A stretch of DNA of 47,495 nt from Cellulomonas fimi. GTDB taxonomy: Bacteria; Actinomycetota; Actinomycetes; Actinomycetales; Cellulomonadaceae. The stretch covers positions 1 to 47,495 of the forward strand of contig NZ_JAPESW010000028.1 in NCBI RefSeq assembly GCF_028527925.1, in the 5' to 3' direction. Made by a program: the position numbers and the translations under genes. A model generated the notes under the pieces. That model was not told where the DNA came from and searched no databases. It saw nothing but the letters and a program-made list of their open reading frames with translations. Of the stretch, positions 7,784 through 16,673 are shown piece by piece. Numbering within the stretch: position 1 is the stretch's first letter; each line of letters starts with the position of its first letter.

Positions 7784-9874
7784 ATGACGACCACCGACGA
7801 CCGTCCCGGACCGACCCCCTCCCGCCGCGCGCTCCTGCCGTTCCTGCCGATGGCGGGGCACACGTCGGGCAAGCGGTCGCCCGTGACGTGCCACCTCAAG
7901 TGCGGCGACGCGTGCGCGCAGCCCGCGCCGAACACGACCGACAACCCGTACTTCCGCGACGTCGTCGACGCGGCGCTGAGCCGTCGGGCGGTCCTCGCGG
8001 GGGCGGTCGTGGCCGGTGCGGCCGTCGCGATCGCGCCCGTCCTCGGCGACGCGACGCCCGCCGCGGCCCACGGCCCGGGCGGCGGCCCGCGCGGACGCCT
8101 GGGCTTCGCCCCGATCGCACCCGTCCCGGCCGCGACCGACGCGTTCACCGTCCCGTCGGGCTACCAGTGGCGGCCGCTCGTGCGCTGGGGCGACCCGCTG
8201 CTGTCGTCGCGCGACCGCTTCGACCCGGCGACGCTCACGCCCGAGGTCGCGGAGCGCCTGTTCGGCTACAACTGCGACTACGTCGACATCCTGGAGGACC
8301 GCGACGGCCGCACCGGCACACTCGTCGTGAACCACGAGTACACGAACGAGAACATCATGTTCCCGCCCGCGGCGACGCCCGAGGAGCTCGACCGGCAGCG
8401 CCGCGTCGCGATGGCGTCGCACGGTCTGTCCGTCGTCGGCCTGTACCGCGAGCGCAAGGGCAGGCCGTGGACGTACAAGGTCGGCGCGCGCGTCAACCGG
8501 CGGATCACCGCGTCGACGCCGTTCACGTTCTCCGGCCCGGCGGCCGGCTCCGCGCTGCTGCGGACCGTCGCCGACCCCGCGGGCACGACGCCGCGCGGCA
8601 CGCTCAACAACTGCGCGGGCGGGACGACCCCGTGGGGCACGGTCCTGTCGGGCGAGGAGAACGTCAACCAGTACTTCCGCACCGCGGGGACGTCGGCGGC
8701 CGACAAGCGGTACGGCTTCGCCGACAAGGCGACGACGCGCGGGTGGGAGAACGTCGACCCGCGCTTCGACGCCCGCAACCCGGGCTACGAGAACGAGCCG
8801 CACCGGTTCGGCTGGATCGTCGAGGTCGACCCCGAGGACCCGACCGCGCCGCCCGTCAAGCACACGGCGCTCGGCCGGTTCAAGCACGAGGGTGCGAACG
8901 TCGTCGTCGGGCGGTCGGGGCACGTCGCGGCGTACATGGGTGACGACGAGCGGTTCGACTACCTGTACAAGTTCGTCTCGAAGGACCGCTACCGCGAGGG
9001 CCGCCGGCACCGCGACGCGAACAAGCGCTTGCTCGCGGCCGGCAACCTGTACGTCGCGCGGTTCCTCGGCGACTCGCCCGTCTCCGAGATCACCGGCACG
9101 GGCGCGCTGCCGTCCGACGGGGCGTTCGACGGGACCGGCGAGTGGGTCCCGCTCGTGCTCGACGGCGTCTCGCAGGTGCCGGGCTTCACGACGGAGGAGG
9201 TGCTGGTCTTCACGCGGCTCGCGGCCGACGCCGTGGGCGCCACGAAGATGGACCGCCCCGAGGACGTCGAGCCGAACCCCGTGACGGGGCGCGTGTACGT
9301 GGCGTGCACCAACAACACCGACCGGGGCGCCGCGGGCAAGGAGGGCGCGACCGAGCCGAACCCGCGCGTGACGAACCGGCACGGGCACGTCGTCGAGCTC
9401 ACCGAGGCCGGGAACGACCCGCGGTCGCTCACGTTCGGCTGGAGCATCCTGCTGCTCTGCGGCGACCCCGCGACGACGACCGGCACGTACTTCGCGGGCT
9501 TCCCGCCCGAGAAGGTGTCGCCGATCTCCTGCCCCGACAACGTCGCGTTCGACTCGTCGGGCGACCTGTGGATCTCGACCGACGGCCAGCCCGGCACGAT
9601 CGGGTACTGCGACGGCCTCTTCAAGGTGCCGCTCGAGGGCCGTGAGCGGGGCCGCGTCCAGCAGTTCCTGGCCGTGCCGCGCGGCGCCGAGACCTGCGGC
9701 CCGGTCGTCCGCGACCGCGACGAGATGGTCTACGTCGCCGTCCAGCACCCGGGCGAGGACGGCACGTGGGCAGCCCAGCAGTCGTACTTCCCGGACTACG
9801 TCGCCCCCGGCTCCCTGTCCGGCGGCCGCTGGGGCGGCCCCCGCCCGTCGGTCGTCCAGGTCTACCGCACCTGA
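7784..9874 (+). CDS. phoX: PhoX family alkaline phosphatase (DUF839), Tat-exported
   Basis: 696 residues; hydrolyses phosphate esters outside the cell using an Fe/Ca centre in the family. The N-terminus has the PhoX signature with CHLKCGDAC and NTTDNPYFRDV ahead of a twin-arginine leader (LSRRAVLAGAVVAGAAVAIAP). Further family stretches are NCAGGTTPWGTVLSGEENVN, FGWIVEVDPEDP, the acidic RPEDVEPNPVTGRVYVACTN, and CPDNVAFDSSGDLWISTDGQ. The length is normal for actinobacterial PhoX. ATG 7784 has GAGAGG about 7 nt upstream. The PHO-box-like array and the hairpins on both sides suggest a single-gene, phosphate-regulated transcript. Confidence 0.95.
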   Translation: MTTTDDRPGPTPSRRALLPFLPMAGHTSGKRSPVTCHLKCGDACAQPAPNTTDNPYFRDVVDAALSRRAVLAGAVVAGAAVAIAPVLGDATPAAAHGPGGGPRGRLGFAPIAPVPAATDAFTVPSGYQWRPLVRWGDPLLSSRDRFDPATLTPEVAERLFGYNCDYVDILEDRDGRTGTLVVNHEYTNENIMFPPAATPEELDRQRRVAMASHGLSVVGLYRERKGRPWTYKVGARVNRRITASTPFTFSGPAAGSALLRTVADPAGTTPRGTLNNCAGGTTPWGTVLSGEENVNQYFRTAGTSAADKRYGFADKATTRGWENVDPRFDARNPGYENEPHRFGWIVEVDPEDPTAPPVKHTALGRFKHEGANVVVGRSGHVAAYMGDDERFDYLYKFVSKDRYREGRRHRDANKRLLAAGNLYVARFLGDSPVSEITGTGALPSDGAFDGTGEWVPLVLDGVSQVPGFTTEEVLVFTRLAADAVGATKMDRPEDVEPNPVTGRVYVACTNNTDRGAAGKEGATEPNPRVTNRHGHVVELTEAGNDPRSLTFGWSILLLCGDPATTTGTYFAGFPPEKVSPISCPDNVAFDSSGDLWISTDGQPGTIGYCDGLFKVPLEGRERGRVQQFLAVPRGAETCGPVVRDRDEMVYVAVQHPGEDGTWAAQQSYFPDYVAPGSLSGGRWGGPRPSVVQVYRT

Positions 9875-9896
9875 CCACCTCCCTCCTCGCGAAGGA

Positions 9897-9953
9897 GCGA
9901 CCCCGTCATGGCGCCCCGAAAGCTCGCCGATCCGGGCGCCATGGCGGGGTCGC
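9897..9953 (+). terminator. 19-bp hairpin after phoX
   Basis: GCGACCCCGTCATGGCGCC (9897-9915) pairs with GGCGCCATGGCGGGGTCGC (9935-9953), 19 bp with one mismatch, around a 19-nt loop. It begins 22 nt after the phoX stop and is a strong factor-independent terminator candidate without a U-tract. Confidence 0.65.
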
Positions 9954-10066
9954 GCCGTGCTATTCCGACGCGCTGCGAGCCCTCCACAGACCGGGTCGCG
10001 ACGAGGACGTTCACAGGCTGCGGTCCGGAGGGCGGGCGGGCTGACACGCCGCGATGTGGTGGGCTC

Positions 10067-11029
10067 ATGCCCGGTCGGTTCGCGATCCCGTCGTCCCTGC
10101 TCACCCTCGCGCGGGGGCAGGGAGGTCTCGTGTCGGCCGCGCAGGCGGCGAGCGCCGGCATCGGCAGCACCCGACGATCGAGACTGGTGCAGAGCGGGCG
10201 ATGGGCGCGCGTCGCCCGGTCCGTGTACGACGTCGAGCCGGCGTCGCGACTCTCGGTCGACGAGCGGAGGCATCGAAGTGCGTGGACCGGTGTGCTCGCG
10301 TTCGGGCCGGATGCCATCGCCGTGGGCACCTGCGCCCTCGTCCTCCACGGCGTCGCCGGGCTGCCGCAGGTCATCCGTCCCGAGGTCGCCCTCACGGGTG
10401 GTCGGGATGGCCGAGACCGCGACGGCATCCGAGTGCGATGCTTCGGTGACCCGACACCGTTCGCCCACAGGCGTCACGGCGCGGGCCGAGTGGCGGTACT
10501 GCCGTGGGCGCTCGCGCAGGCCGTCCCGGAGCTGCAGGCGCGACATGCCGTCGCCGCGCTCGACGACGTGCTCCGTCGGGGGCTGCTCTCGGGCGAAGGC
10601 CTCGCCGAGGTCCGGCGGCTCGTCGCGGGTCGTCGTGGTGCGGCGCGGACGTCCGGCGTCTGGGCCATGGTGGACCCGCGGTCCGAGTCTCCCCTCGAGA
10701 CGTTCGCCCGCCTCGACTGCGTCGCAGGCGGGGTGCCCCCGGACGAGCTTCAGGTCGTGATCCGTGGGGAGGACGGCCGGTTCCTGGGGCGCGCCGACCT
10801 CGGCTGGCGCCGTCCCGGCGGGCGATGGTTGCTGGCAGAGATCGACGGCCGGGAGATCCACGAAGCGCCCGAAGCCCTGTTGAGGGACCGGCGTCGCCAG
10901 AACGCGCTCCTGAGCACGGACCGTGTGACGCTCCTTCGCTTCACCGCCGCCGACCTCGGCGCCGACGGCCGCATGGTCCGGACTCTCCGTGCCCACCTCC
11001 GGCCGTCACGCGCGGTGACCCCGTCGTAG
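10067..11029 (+). CDS. AbiEi-like / DUF559-type domain protein
   Basis: 320 residues from ATG 10067, the first start after the phoX terminator hairpin. The N-terminal half (PSSLLTLARGQGGLVSAAQA, then RRSRLVQSGRWARVARSVYDV) is the winged-helix 'AbiEi antitoxin-like' module common in Actinobacteria. The C-terminal part has the DUF559/Vsr-like nuclease-fold layout: SESPLETFARL, then GRADLGWRR, then LLAEIDGREIH and LRDRRRQNALLSTDRVTLLRF. Acidic residues in RADLG and EIDG sit where the PD-(D/E)XK core residues are expected. The true activity is unknown. No toxin partner is adjacent, so a working toxin-antitoxin pair is not supported. The DNA is less GC-extreme than its neighbours. Confidence 0.7.
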   Translation: MPGRFAIPSSLLTLARGQGGLVSAAQAASAGIGSTRRSRLVQSGRWARVARSVYDVEPASRLSVDERRHRSAWTGVLAFGPDAIAVGTCALVLHGVAGLPQVIRPEVALTGGRDGRDRDGIRVRCFGDPTPFAHRRHGAGRVAVLPWALAQAVPELQARHAVAALDDVLRRGLLSGEGLAEVRRLVAGRRGAARTSGVWAMVDPRSESPLETFARLDCVAGGVPPDELQVVIRGEDGRFLGRADLGWRRPGGRWLLAEIDGREIHEAPEALLRDRRRQNALLSTDRVTLLRFTAADLGADGRMVRTLRAHLRPSRAVTPS

Positions 11030-11097
11030 GGCCCGCGATTGCCGCCGTTCCGGGCGCGAGGTCGGGGTCGACCGGTGAGTCCGACAGATGGGCGTGA

Positions 11098-11103
11098 TAG
11101 GAC
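11098..11103 (+). promoter_or_regulatory. -10-like TAGGAC, 6 nt before the S9 peptidase GTG
   Basis: TAGGAC (5 of 6 to TANNNT at the defining positions) lies 6 nt before GTG 11110, the same spacing seen at four other genes here. This suggests a leaderless transcript. Confidence 0.35.
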
Positions 11104-11109
11104 GGGGCG

Positions 11110-13260
11110 GTGACGAACGCGACTGACAGCGGCGCCGACGGTGGCGCGGACGAGAACGTGACCGAGCAGAGCACGACCACGGCGGCGACGCCGTTCCATG
11201 ACCTGGATTCCTACGTGGGGATCCCGCGGGTGTCGGGGCTGGTGCTGTCGCCGGACGGGACGCGGCTGGTGACGGCGGTGGCGACGCTCGACGCCAAGCG
11301 GACCAAGTACGTGACGGCGCTGTGGGAGGTCGACCCGGCGGGCGAGAAGCCGGCCCGCCGCCTGACCCGTAGCGCGAAGGGTGAGGCCAGCGCGGCATTC
11401 ACGGCGTCGGGCGACCTGCTGTTCACCAGCGCCCGACCGGACCCGGACGCGAAGGACGGCGACGACGACCCGGTACCGGCGCTCTGGCTGCTGCCCGCGG
11501 ACTACGCGGAGGCCCGCGTCGTGGCGGACCGGGTCGCGGGGGTCGGCGGGGTGCGGACCGCGAAGGACGCGTCGGTCGTGCTGGTCAGCAGCGACGTGCT
11601 GCCGTCGGCGCCGGACGCGGAGACCGACGAGAAGCTGCGCAAGGCGCGCAAGGACAAGAAGATCGCGGCGATCCTGCACGACGCGTACCCGGTCCGGTAC
11701 TGGGACCACGACCTCGGGCCGGACTCGCCGCACCTGTTCACGGCGGACCTCTCGGCGGACGTCGTCACGCCGCTGGCCGGCGACCGCGATCCGCGCCTCA
11801 CGCTCCGTGACGCCACGCCCGACGCCCGGGCGGCGCTCGTCGAGCAGTCGGCCGCGATCGCGCCCGACGGCCGCACGGTCGTGACGGGGTGGACGCGGCA
11901 CCGCGCGCGTGGCGACCAGCGCAGCGAGGTCGTCGCGATCGACGTCGCGACCGGCGAGCGGCGCACGCTCGTGGCCGACGACGCCGCGGACGTGTACGGG
12001 CCGGTGGTGTCGCCCGACGGCCGGTGGGTCGTCTTCACGCGCGAGACGGTGTCGACGCCGCACCAGGCGCCGCACGTCTCCCTGCAGGTCGCGCCGCTGG
12101 CGGGCGGCGACGCACGTCCGCTCACGGAGGGCTGGGACCGCTGGCCGCACGACCCGGTGTGGCTGCCGGGTTCGGACGCGCTGCTCGTGCTCGCGGACGA
12201 CGACGGTCGCGGGCCGGTGTTCCGCGTGGACCTCGCGTCGGGCGCGGTGACGCGCGTGACGGCGGACGACGCGGTGTTCACCGACGTGCAGGTCAGCCCG
12301 GACGGCAGGACGGCGTACGCGCTGCGCTCGTCGTACGAGGCACCCGCGCACCCGGTCCGCATCGACCTGGCGGAGGCCGTCGAGACGGGTGCGCCGGTCG
12401 CGGCGACACCCCTCGTCGGGCCCGTCGCGACGCCGCAGGTCCCGGGCTCGCTGACCGAGGTCGAGACCACGGTCGGCGACGGGCGTCGCGTGCGCGCGTG
12501 GCTCGCGCTCCCCGAGGGTGCGAGCGCCGAGACCCCGGCCCCGCTGCTGCTGTGGATCCACGGCGGCCCGCTGGGCTCGTGGAACACGTGGTCGTGGCGC
12601 TGGAACCCGTGGCTGCTGGTCGCGCAGGGGTACGCGGTGCTGCTGCCGGACCCGGCGCTGTCGACCGGCTACGGGCAGGACTTCATCCAGGCCGGGTGGG
12701 GGTCGTGGGGTGAGGCGCCGTTCACGGACCTCATGGCGATCACCGACGTCGCGGAGGCGCGCGACGACGTCGACGCGTCGCGCACGGCGGCGATGGGCGG
12801 CTCGTTCGGCGGCTACATGGCGAACTGGGTCGCCGGGCACACCGACCGGTTCCGGGCGATCGTCACGCACGCGAGCCTGTGGGCGCTGGACCAGTTCGGC
12901 CCGACGACGGACGCGGCGTACTACTGGGAGCGGGAGATGACCGCCGAGATGGCGCTCGACAACTCCCCGCACCGGTTCGTCGACAAGATCGTCACCCCGA
13001 TGCTCGTGGTGCACGGCGACAAGGACTACCGGGTGCCGATCGGCGAGGGCCTGCGGCTCTGGTACGAGCTCGTGTCGCGGTCCGGTCTGCCGGCCGACGA
13101 CGAGGGCCGCACGCCGCACCGGTTCCTCTACTTCCCGGACGAGAACCACTGGATCCTCAGCCCGCAGCACGCGGTCGTCTGGTACCAGGTGGTCGAGGCG
13201 TTCCTCGCGCAGCACGTGCTGGGCCGCGCCGACGTGGCCTACCCGGAGGTGCTGGGCTGA
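11110..13260 (+). CDS. S9 family prolyl oligopeptidase-type serine peptidase
   Basis: 716 residues, cytoplasmic (no signal peptide). It cleaves short peptides, often acyl-aminoacyl or prolyl substrates; the exact specificity is unknown. The N-terminal two thirds are a WD40-like beta-propeller with repeated blades (VLSPDGTRLV, VVSPDGRWVVF, VQVSPDGRTAYA). The C-terminal alpha/beta-hydrolase domain begins around APLLLWIHGGPLGSW. The catalytic triad is visible: Ser565 in GGSFGGYMANW, Asp639 in HGDKDYRVP and His680 in DENHWI. The length matches the family. GTG 11110 lacks a strong ribosome site but has a leaderless-type -10 element. Confidence 0.93.
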   Translation: MTNATDSGADGGADENVTEQSTTTAATPFHDLDSYVGIPRVSGLVLSPDGTRLVTAVATLDAKRTKYVTALWEVDPAGEKPARRLTRSAKGEASAAFTASGDLLFTSARPDPDAKDGDDDPVPALWLLPADYAEARVVADRVAGVGGVRTAKDASVVLVSSDVLPSAPDAETDEKLRKARKDKKIAAILHDAYPVRYWDHDLGPDSPHLFTADLSADVVTPLAGDRDPRLTLRDATPDARAALVEQSAAIAPDGRTVVTGWTRHRARGDQRSEVVAIDVATGERRTLVADDAADVYGPVVSPDGRWVVFTRETVSTPHQAPHVSLQVAPLAGGDARPLTEGWDRWPHDPVWLPGSDALLVLADDDGRGPVFRVDLASGAVTRVTADDAVFTDVQVSPDGRTAYALRSSYEAPAHPVRIDLAEAVETGAPVAATPLVGPVATPQVPGSLTEVETTVGDGRRVRAWLALPEGASAETPAPLLLWIHGGPLGSWNTWSWRWNPWLLVAQGYAVLLPDPALSTGYGQDFIQAGWGSWGEAPFTDLMAITDVAEARDDVDASRTAAMGGSFGGYMANWVAGHTDRFRAIVTHASLWALDQFGPTTDAAYYWEREMTAEMALDNSPHRFVDKIVTPMLVVHGDKDYRVPIGEGLRLWYELVSRSGLPADDEGRTPHRFLYFPDENHWILSPQHAVVWYQVVEAFLAQHVLGRADVAYPEVLG

Positions 13261-13424
13261 GGGACGAGCCGGCCGCATGACCTGACCGGGTGACGATGCC
13301 GCCTCCAGATGCGGTGGTCCACTACCCGCGCCAAACTCCTCTGTCAAGAGTCGAGCGCCGCCCAGTTCGACGAGATTCGGCGGGCGTCCCACACGGGAGT
13401 TCGACGGGACGGAAGGAGCCACGC

Positions 13425-13757
13425 ATGGGTATCGGAGGCGGCATCGCCCTGATCGTCATCGGCGCGATCCTCGCGTTCGGCGTCCGGGACAGCATCGACG
13501 CCATCGACCTGACGATGATCGGGTACATCTGCATCGGCGCGGGCGTGCTCGCGCTGATCCTGGCGCTCATCATCAACGCGCAGCGCAGCAACACGTCGCA
13601 CCGTGAGGTCGTCGACCACCGCACGGTCGGGACGGCCCAGCCCGTCGCCCAGCCCGTGGTCCAGCAGCCGGTCCAGCCGGTGCAGCAGACCCCGGTGCAG
13701 CCGGTCCAGCAGCAGCAGCCCCCGCAGGCGCCGCCGGCGCCCCCCGCGGGCGCCTGA
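13425..13757 (+). CDS. DUF6458 family small membrane protein
   Basis: 110 residues. GGAAGGAG sits about 6 nt before ATG 13425. Two hydrophobic helices (IGGGIALIVIGAILAFGV and MIGYICIGAGVLALILALII) are separated by a short acidic loop (RDSIDAID). A cytoplasmic or exposed tail rich in Gln/Pro/Val follows (QPVQQPVQPVQQT type repeats). This is the usual form of the actinobacterial DUF6458 family, whose role is unknown. It stands alone between an S9 peptidase and a strong bidirectional terminator. Confidence 0.85.
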   Translation: MGIGGGIALIVIGAILAFGVRDSIDAIDLTMIGYICIGAGVLALILALIINAQRSNTSHREVVDHRTVGTAQPVAQPVVQQPVQPVQQTPVQPVQQQQPPQAPPAPPAGA

Positions 13758-13784
13758 CCCCGGCGGTACTCCCGCCCGGACAGC

Positions 13785-13824
13785 CGCGACGCCTCGGTGA
13801 CCTCACGGTCGCCGGGGCGTCGCG
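13785..13824. terminator. Bidirectional terminator between convergent DUF6458 and hydrolase genes
   Basis: An 18-nt arm at 13785-13802 pairs with 13807-13824 around the 4-nt loop TCAC. CGCGACGCC pairs with GGCGTCGCG at the base, and CGGTGACC with GGTCGCCG, with one mismatch, near the loop. It lies 28 nt after the plus-strand stop and 38 nt before the minus-strand stop. Confidence 0.7.
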
Positions 13825-13861
13825 CTGTGGAGGGGCGGGGCGTCCTGGCCGATCCCGACGG

Positions 13862-14578
13862 TCAGGCGCGCGCGGCGTCGACGAGGGCGGCGGCGAGGTC
13901 GTCGGGGCGGCTGAACATGGGCCAGTGCCCGGTCGGCAGGTCGACGTACGTGACGTCGTACCGGCCCATCTCGGTGTGCAGCGGCGGGCCGCCGTCGACC
14001 ATCGTCCGCAGCACCTCCGACGGCAGGCTCGTGCAGATCGCCGTCACGGGGACGGTGAACCGGCGCTCGTCGCTCACGTGCACCGCGCCGCGCGCGACGC
14101 CGGCCGGGTGCGGGACAGCCCGCTCGCGGAGGCGCTCGAGCGCGGCCTCGTCGAGGCCCTCGAGGCTCGACCCGCCGTCCGCGAGCTCGTCCCACGACGG
14201 GAACGCCTGGCCGGTCGAGTCGGCGGGAAGGTCGGGGACGAGCGCGTTGCCGTCCTCGAGCGGACCCGAGTCGACGTAGACGGCGCGGCGCACGCGGTCG
14301 GGCCGCCGGTCGACGACCTCCCCGACGACGGCCCCGCCGCCGGAGTGGCCGACGAGCACGACGTCGTCGCCGTCGTCGGCGATGCGGTCGACGAGCGCGA
14401 CGACGGCCTGGACGTGGTCGGCGCGGGTCACGGTCGACGCGTCGTCGGACGGGTCGAGGCCCGGCAGCGTGACGGGGTGGGGGACGAGCCCGGCGGCGCG
14501 CAGCCCGGGCAGGACGTCGTCCCAGGCCCACCCGCCGAGCCAGGAACCGGGGACGAGGATCAGGTGCGTGGTGGTCAT
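13862..14578 (-). CDS. Alpha/beta hydrolase (esterase-like, MhpC/RsbQ-type fold)
   Basis: 238 residues, cytoplasmic. The fold signatures are LVPGSWLGGWAWDDVLPGL (oxyanion region), the nucleophile elbow VGHSGGG, DSGPLEDGN after strand 6, and the C-terminal His in LPTGHWPMFSRPDDLA. Such enzymes act on small esters or lactones; the substrate is not predictable here. The start at 14578 is separated by only 90 nt from the divergent WYL regulator, with a shared operator-like repeat between them. It is therefore probably the target of that regulator. Confidence 0.9.
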   Translation of the reverse strand: MTTTHLILVPGSWLGGWAWDDVLPGLRAAGLVPHPVTLPGLDPSDDASTVTRADHVQAVVALVDRIADDGDDVVLVGHSGGGAVVGEVVDRRPDRVRRAVYVDSGPLEDGNALVPDLPADSTGQAFPSWDELADGGSSLEGLDEAALERLRERAVPHPAGVARGAVHVSDERRFTVPVTAICTSLPSEVLRTMVDGGPPLHTEMGRYDVTYVDLPTGHWPMFSRPDDLAAALVDAARA

Positions 14579-14600
14579 GGGACCAGCCTCGCGCGGGGTC

Positions 14601-14631
14601 GGTGACACCGGCATGTCACCTTCGTGTCACC
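14601..14631. promoter_or_regulatory. Operator-like TGTCACC repeats between hydrolase and WYL regulator
   Basis: GGTGACA (14601-14607) and TGTCACC (14614-14620) form a perfect inverted repeat with a 6-nt spacer. A further direct copy TGTCACC lies at 14625-14631, 11 nt on (one helical turn). It sits 23 nt from the hydrolase start and 38 nt from the regulator start, so one bound regulator could control both. Confidence 0.65.
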
Positions 14632-14668
14632 ATCATGGAGGCCCGACGACGACCCCAGGAGCCTGCTC

Positions 14669-15520
14669 GTGAACCGCACCGACCGCCTGTACGCGATCGC
14701 CGAGGAGCTGCGTCGCGTCGGCCCGCGCGGCACGACGAGCGCCCGTCTGGCGCGGCTCTTCGAGGTCACCACGCGCACCGTGAAGCGCGACGTCAGCGCG
14801 CTCCAGCAGGCGGGCCTGGCCGTCGTCGCGCAAGCGGGAGCGGGAGGCGGCTACGTGCTCGTCGGGGCGACGCTCCCGCCCGTCGCCCTCACACCCGCGC
14901 AGGCCGTGGCCCTCGCGCTCGCGGTCGACGCGCTGCCGCCCGGCAGCCCGTTCGGCGTCGACGCCCGGACGGCGCGCGACAAGGTGCTCGACGCGATGCC
15001 GGCCGCCGACCGCGCCCGCGCCGTCGCGCTGTCCGAACGCGTGTGGACGCGATCCGACGCGGATGCGACGAGCCGCCCGGCGGCCGCTGCCGGGCCTACC
15101 GCGGGGACGCGGGCACCCGACGGGGCGCGGGCACCCGACGGCCTCGCGACGACCGCGCGGGCGGGCGCCGACCGTGACGCTGCCGGGACGCCCGCCGCCG
15201 TCGTCGCGGTCGCCGCACCCGGGGTGCTCCGGGCCGTCGAGGACGCGCTGTCCCGTGAGCGGGTCCTCGCGATCGAGTACACGGGCGTCGCGGGTGCGAC
15301 GTCGCAGCGTCGCGTCGAGCCGATCGTCCTCACGCGCACGCACGGCCGCTGGTACCTGGCCGCGTGGTGCCGCACGCGCGACGACGTGCGGTGGTTCCGG
15401 CTCGACCGCGTGCGCCGGGCCGACGTCACGGCTGAACCCTACGAGGCACGACCGGTCGCCGTGGTGGGTGAGCCGCCGGACGACGCCCGGCCGGTGGGGC
15501 GCCGCCCGCACGACGGCTGA
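14669..15520 (+). CDS. HTH/WYL domain transcriptional regulator (YafY-type)
   Basis: 283 residues from GTG 14669, with GGAG 8 nt upstream. An N-terminal DeoR-like HTH (RLYAIAEELRRVG, then TSARLARLFEVTTRTVKRDVSALQQAGL) is followed by a small winged part (GGGYVL). A middle low-complexity insert has APDGARAPDG repeats. The C-terminal WYL domain has IEYTG, then the ligand-binding core TRTHGRWYLAAWCRTRDDVRWFRLDRV. In related divergent pairs the regulator represses the neighbour until a ligand binds the WYL domain. The operator candidate at 14601-14631 supports this arrangement. Confidence 0.92.
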   Translation: MNRTDRLYAIAEELRRVGPRGTTSARLARLFEVTTRTVKRDVSALQQAGLAVVAQAGAGGGYVLVGATLPPVALTPAQAVALALAVDALPPGSPFGVDARTARDKVLDAMPAADRARAVALSERVWTRSDADATSRPAAAAGPTAGTRAPDGARAPDGLATTARAGADRDAAGTPAAVVAVAAPGVLRAVEDALSRERVLAIEYTGVAGATSQRRVEPIVLTRTHGRWYLAAWCRTRDDVRWFRLDRVRRADVTAEPYEARPVAVVGEPPDDARPVGRRPHDG

Positions 15521-15603
15521 ACCCCCGGGCAGGTGTCGGTGCGAGGCGGCAGACTTGCCGCAGGCACCCGGACCCGACCGGGCGACGATCGGCAGGGGGG
15601 TCG

Positions 15604-16617
15604 ATGGGATCGATGGACGAGCGCGAGGCGCGCGAGGTCAAGGCGCAGGTGGGCGACTACGTGCGGGAGCTCGCGCAACGTCGCGTGCAGGTCCAGGACA
15701 TGCACGCCGCGACCGTGCCGATCGCGCTGGGTCTCGCACCGCTGGCCGGCGGCGGGTACGGCGTCGCCGTGCGCTACCGCCTGGGCGTCCCGGCCGTGCG
15801 GAGCATCGCGCGCAAGGTGGCGGAGCAGGTCGGGCCGGCCGCCGACGTGCGGCGCACGGGACGGATCCGCACGCTCGCGGGACCCGGCAGCGGTCCGTCG
15901 GTCACGCCACGCCCGCCCGTCGTGACGGCCCGCTCGCTCGGTGAGACCGGTCGCGTGCGGCCGCTGCGGCCCGGGGTCTCGATCGCGCACGCGAAGGTGT
16001 CGGCGGGGACGCTCGGCGCGTTCGTCGTCGTCGACGGCCGCATGCACGCGCTGTCCAACTACCACGTGCTGTCGGGCACGCCGTCGGCACGCATGGGCGA
16101 CCCGATCCTCCAGCCGGGACCAGCCGACGGCGGCCGCACCTCGCGGGACAAGGTCGGCGAGCTCGCGGGTCGCGTCGAGCTCGAGCCGCACGGCCGTGCC
16201 ACGGTCGACTGCGCGGTCGCGCTGCTCGACGACCCGGAGGTCGACCTGCACTACCCGGTCGGGCTCGTGACGACGACCGCCGTCGCGGTCGGCAACGAGG
16301 AGGTCGCGAAGATCGGCCGCACGACGTCGGTCACGCACGGCAAGGTCACCGCGATCGAGCTCGACGACGTCGTCGTCGGGTACGGCGAGGAGCTCGGCGA
16401 GATCGCGTTCGACGGGCAGATCGAGGTCGAGTCGACGGGTGCGTCGGCGTTCTCGCGCGGCGGCGACTCCGGGTCGCTCGTGTACCGGGAGGACGGCGTC
16501 GCGCTGGGCTTGCTCTTTGCGGGTTCGGAGACCGGGGGCGAGAATGGGTCCGGGCTGACCTACCTCAACCCCATCGATGCCGTGCTCGACGCCCTCGGTG
16601 CGACGCTCGCCACCTGA
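15604..16617 (+). CDS. Trypsin-like serine protease without a signal peptide, with N-terminal prodomain-like region
   Basis: 337 residues from ATG 15604 (AGGGGGG 4 nt upstream); ATG 15613 is an alternative. No signal peptide or TM segment is visible, so it should act in the cytoplasm. The chymotrypsin-fold triad is complete: His154 in LSNYHVLSG, Asp202 in TVDCAVALLDD, and Ser289 in SRGGDSGSLVY. The strands after the Ser (VALGLLFAGSE) and a closing LTYLNPIDAVLDAL resemble the NAL1-like group of trypsin-fold proteases. Residues 1-95 form a separate alpha/beta region (EVKAQVGDYV, ALGLAPLAGGGYGVAVRYRL). The 72-residue product of the next gene resembles this region. Substrate unknown. Confidence 0.85.
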   Translation: MGSMDEREAREVKAQVGDYVRELAQRRVQVQDMHAATVPIALGLAPLAGGGYGVAVRYRLGVPAVRSIARKVAEQVGPAADVRRTGRIRTLAGPGSGPSVTPRPPVVTARSLGETGRVRPLRPGVSIAHAKVSAGTLGAFVVVDGRMHALSNYHVLSGTPSARMGDPILQPGPADGGRTSRDKVGELAGRVELEPHGRATVDCAVALLDDPEVDLHYPVGLVTTTAVAVGNEEVAKIGRTTSVTHGKVTAIELDDVVVGYGEELGEIAFDGQIEVESTGASAFSRGGDSGSLVYREDGVALGLLFAGSETGGENGSGLTYLNPIDAVLDALGATLAT

Positions 16618-16673
16618 CCCTGCCCCGGCGAGCGGCCCGACCTCCGCGGTGGCACGGCGGGAAGCGGTGCAGC

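Noticed and set aside
10067..11029. Toxin-antitoxin pair
   Set aside because: The AbiEi-like protein has no adjacent AbiEii-type nucleotidyltransferase or other small toxin gene, only an S9 peptidase downstream.
13325..13360. TTGACA-like sequence on the minus strand with TAGTGG 17 nt on
   Set aside because: It would read into the 3' end of the S9 peptidase gene, where there is no minus-strand gene. Probably chance in a lower-GC gap.
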